Of a stretch of 64,000 nucleotides of DNA, positions 61,934-64,000 are shown in pieces. A program made the translations under genes and the position numbers. A model generated the notes under the pieces. The model ran no database searches. It saw nothing but the letters and a program-made list of their open reading frames with translations, and was not told where the DNA came from. Numbering within the stretch: the stretch's first letter is position 1; each line of letters begins with the position of its first letter. The stretch is from Sphingobium scionense (GTDB taxonomy: Bacteria > Pseudomonadota > Alphaproteobacteria > Sphingomonadales > Sphingomonadaceae): assembly GCF_014197035.1 (NCBI RefSeq), contig NZ_JACIEU010000021.1, positions 22,608 through 86,607 of the forward strand. The letters are read 5' to 3'.

Positions 61934-63892
61934 TCAAATCCGCGACATCGCCAGGATTCCCTCGATGATCTCGCTCGACCGGTCGAGCGGAATGAATAGC
62001 CGGGTCTTGTACTGAATGACCTCGCTGAACACGCCGTGTGCCTTCAACCGCTCGCGGTCTTCTGGTCGGTAGTTGCGGATTTCGAGCCGACGCGAACCGT
62101 TGACGAGTGCAGTCGTCAAAGTGGCACCGCCCAGGCTTGGGATTGCGATGCCCGTCCCCTTCTGGGCCGCCGCGCCAAGTTCGGCAGCGGTCAGTTCGAC
62201 CGTGCCGTCGAGACCGAAGGCTGATTGCAGTTCCGCCATTGCTGCCGGTGGGATCAGTCGCCCGATGACCGAAATGCCCATTCCATCATCGATGCGCCAG
62301 ACGCGGACATCATCTTGCGGAAGTCGGTGCCAAACCGGCAGGAGGAGACCAGTCGCTACGTTGACGGTCTCGATATCGACCTTGGCCTCCGCCTCGCTCG
62401 CTTCGGCTTCCCAAAGCTTCTGGAATTCATCGCGATCGATCTCTTTCCAGAGGCTGGCCCACATCGCGATCTCCTGCATGCGGGTCCCGCCGGTCGGACG
62501 AACAAGCTGGCACATGGACACGATGCGCCCTTCCTCGTCGGTGATCGACCAGGACGGCACCTTGAGCGCGACGCGCTTGGACCTGCTGTTCCAGAGATAA
62601 GCGATTTCGCGCGTGCCGTCCCAGATCTGCATCAGCCGTTTCCAGTGCATGACCCGCGGGCGCAGATGGAGTTCGAGCCGGAGCAATCTGGTTTCGGCGC
62701 CGGTCACCGGATCGGTGCGCAGCGTCTGCTCGGATCGGGTGATGATCTGCTCGGCTCGGATGGTCTCGACCCCGACGTCAAGCGTGCCGGCCTCGCGCGC
62801 GGCATCGATGCGCGCCTGGATCAGCCCCATATATTCATCGAAGATCGCGTTCTGGGTTGCGATCCTGAGCGCGAGGATGCGGTTGAGCCAGCGCTGGATC
62901 GGCGGCAGCTTCTCGAGGAGCGTGCCATTCTCGTCCGTCAACTTGAGTCCGGTCATGGCCTGGAAACTTTCCATGGTCACGCTCGAGAGCTTGTTTCCGT
63001 GGAGAAGATGATACCATTGGGTGAGAGCTTCCCGGGCGTAGTCGCTTTCCAGATTATCCGCCGGATCGAACAGGTTCTGGCCGCCTGTCTGGCGCTGGCC
63101 GCGGGTCAGCGCGCCCAGACTGTCGAGACGGCGCGCGATGGTCGAGATGAAGCGGCGTTCGCCCTTGCAGTCGGTGGTCACCGGGCGGAATACCGGCGGC
63201 ACGCTTTGGTTGGTGCGATGGGTGCGTCCCAGACCCTGGATCGCGACATCCGCGCGCCAGCCCGGTTCCAGCAGGAAATGGACGCGGCGCTTGTCGGCCG
63301 TCCCGCAGGCGAGATCGGCATGATAGGAACGGCCCGTGCCACCGGCGTCGGAGAAGACCAGGATGGGTTTTATGCCGTCCATGAACGCCTGGGTCTCGGA
63401 GAGATTAGCGCGTGCACCGCGGCGCTCGAGCTTCTGGGAACCATCGTTGCCGATGACGATGCGCCGCGACCGGCCGGTTACCTCGGCGACTTTTGCCGTC
63501 CCGAAATGCGCAAGCAACGCATCGAGGGCGGCCGGAACCGGCGGCATGGCGCAGAGCTCCTCGATCAAGGCATCGCGCGTTGCAATGGCTTCGGCGCATT
63601 CGACCATATTGCCCTCATCGTCACGCATCGGCTCCGACCGGAGCGATCCGTCGCTTGTAGCGAAGACCCGCATCTGCTGGGTCGGGAAAGCGTTCTTAAG
63701 ATAATCGATCATGGTCGCTCGCGGCGAGAGCTCCAGATCGAGATGGGCGCGTTCTTCAGGAGAGAGTTCCGCAAGCCGTCTGTCGAGGATCGCTTCGGCG
63801 GTGCTGACGAGCTGCACGACGGCGACATTGCCGGCCGAGATTTCGGTTTCGATCGCCTCGAAGACCGTCGGCATTTTCATCGAGATGAGCAA
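61934..63892 (-). CDS. C-terminal part of a strawberry-notch-type helicase, interrupted at its 5' side
   Basis: 652 residues from a TTG at 63892. The sequence PILVFSDAGGTGRSYHADLAC, RVHFLLEPGWRADVAIQGLGRTHRTNQ (helicase C motif) and the extended tail are typical of strawberry-notch C-terminal domains found on plasmids. Upstream, the frame continues with HGTEQRFWSALLISMKMP, which is also typical of the family, but an in-frame TAG lies at 63979-63981 and the DNA is AT-rich there. The N-terminal helicase domain is missing from this window, so the gene is probably split by an insertion or deletion. Confidence 0.7.
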   Translation of the reverse strand: MLISMKMPTVFEAIETEISAGNVAVVQLVSTAEAILDRRLAELSPEERAHLDLELSPRATMIDYLKNAFPTQQMRVFATSDGSLRSEPMRDDEGNMVECAEAIATRDALIEELCAMPPVPAALDALLAHFGTAKVAEVTGRSRRIVIGNDGSQKLERRGARANLSETQAFMDGIKPILVFSDAGGTGRSYHADLACGTADKRRVHFLLEPGWRADVAIQGLGRTHRTNQSVPPVFRPVTTDCKGERRFISTIARRLDSLGALTRGQRQTGGQNLFDPADNLESDYAREALTQWYHLLHGNKLSSVTMESFQAMTGLKLTDENGTLLEKLPPIQRWLNRILALRIATQNAIFDEYMGLIQARIDAAREAGTLDVGVETIRAEQIITRSEQTLRTDPVTGAETRLLRLELHLRPRVMHWKRLMQIWDGTREIAYLWNSRSKRVALKVPSWSITDEEGRIVSMCQLVRPTGGTRMQEIAMWASLWKEIDRDEFQKLWEAEASEAEAKVDIETVNVATGLLLPVWHRLPQDDVRVWRIDDGMGISVIGRLIPPAAMAELQSAFGLDGTVELTAAELGAAAQKGTGIAIPSLGGATLTTALVNGSRRLEIRNYRPEDRERLKAHGVFSEVIQYKTRLFIPLDRSSEIIEGILAMSRI

Positions 63893-64000
63893 GGCCGACC
63901 AGAAGCGCTGTTCTGTCCCGTGAGCAAGTGTATCATTAATAATAATGCATTGATAAAACGCGATGATTCCTTGCGATAGCTAAAAGGGCGCATCATTGGG

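Noticed and set aside
62225..63979. 584-codon plus-strand ORF opposite the strawberry-notch gene
   Set aside because: The helicase motifs are on the minus strand and the plus ORF shows no family pattern.
1..64000. CRISPR arrays, rRNA genes and complete insertion sequences
   Set aside because: I looked for regularly spaced direct repeats, rRNA-like sequence and transposase motifs and found none; only short hairpins and one duplicated gene fragment are present.

Overview
The window is about 64 kb of GC-rich alphaproteobacterial DNA, most likely from a member of the Sphingomonadaceae (Sphingobium/Sphingomonas type). I infer this from the dusB-ntrB-ntrC-ntrY-ntrX block, the fused IspDF enzyme, a TorF-like porin, a DUF5818 protein and a conjugation module of the kind seen on sphingomonad plasmids and integrative elements. 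No database was searched; all family calls are by eye.

Bases 1 to about 17,855 are ordinary chromosome. They hold nitrogen regulation (ntrX, ntrY, ntrC, ntrB), dusB, ispDF, a pncC/cinA-type amidase, ratA, lipA, a beta-carbonic anhydrase, a NYN-LOTUS protein, an acylphosphatase, two exported or envelope proteins, an EAL-domain protein, moaA, nadK and tRNA-Asn(GTT).

From the 3' end of tRNA-Asn to the right edge the DNA looks like one integrated conjugative or mobilizable element. Its left end is a large serine recombinase whose stop codon lies inside the tRNA gene. Next comes a tightly overlapping transfer operon on the minus strand: a ribbon-helix-helix protein, TraD-like coupling protein, MobF relaxase-helicase, Mrr-like nuclease, lytic transglycosylase and a small protein. 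A probable oriT region lies upstream of it. No mating-pair (type IV secretion) genes and no right attachment site are visible, so the element extends past the window or depends on a helper.

The cargo follows. Bases 26.7-28.8 kb carry element backbone genes (DUF2493 and a DUF736 protein with an SSB-like C-terminal tip). Bases 29.6-35.5 kb carry a compact four-gene operon: an unknown 504-aa protein, a phospholipase-D-fold nuclease, a nucleotide-cyclase-like protein and a YiiX/NlpC-P60-like hydrolase with a zinc ribbon. It resembles a second-messenger-controlled defence system and is my best candidate for something undescribed. Bases 40.0-44.5 kb carry a chromate-resistance block (chrB, chrA, Tat-exported superoxide dismutase, frameshifted porin) lying between an intact PP-loop gene and a decayed partial copy of it. 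Bases 45.2-54.9 kb hold a minus-strand run of mostly uncharacterised genes, including a GHKL ATPase, a second PP-loop enzyme, a Mom-like DNA-modification protein, two DUF5983-like proteins and a DUF932 protein. Bases 55.6-58.7 kb hold an arsenic operon (arsR, two arsC types, ACR3 pump, arsH) with a perfect operator palindrome. The right end has three more unknown genes, an unusual MucR-family regulator and the C-terminal part of a strawberry-notch-type helicase that looks truncated near the edge.
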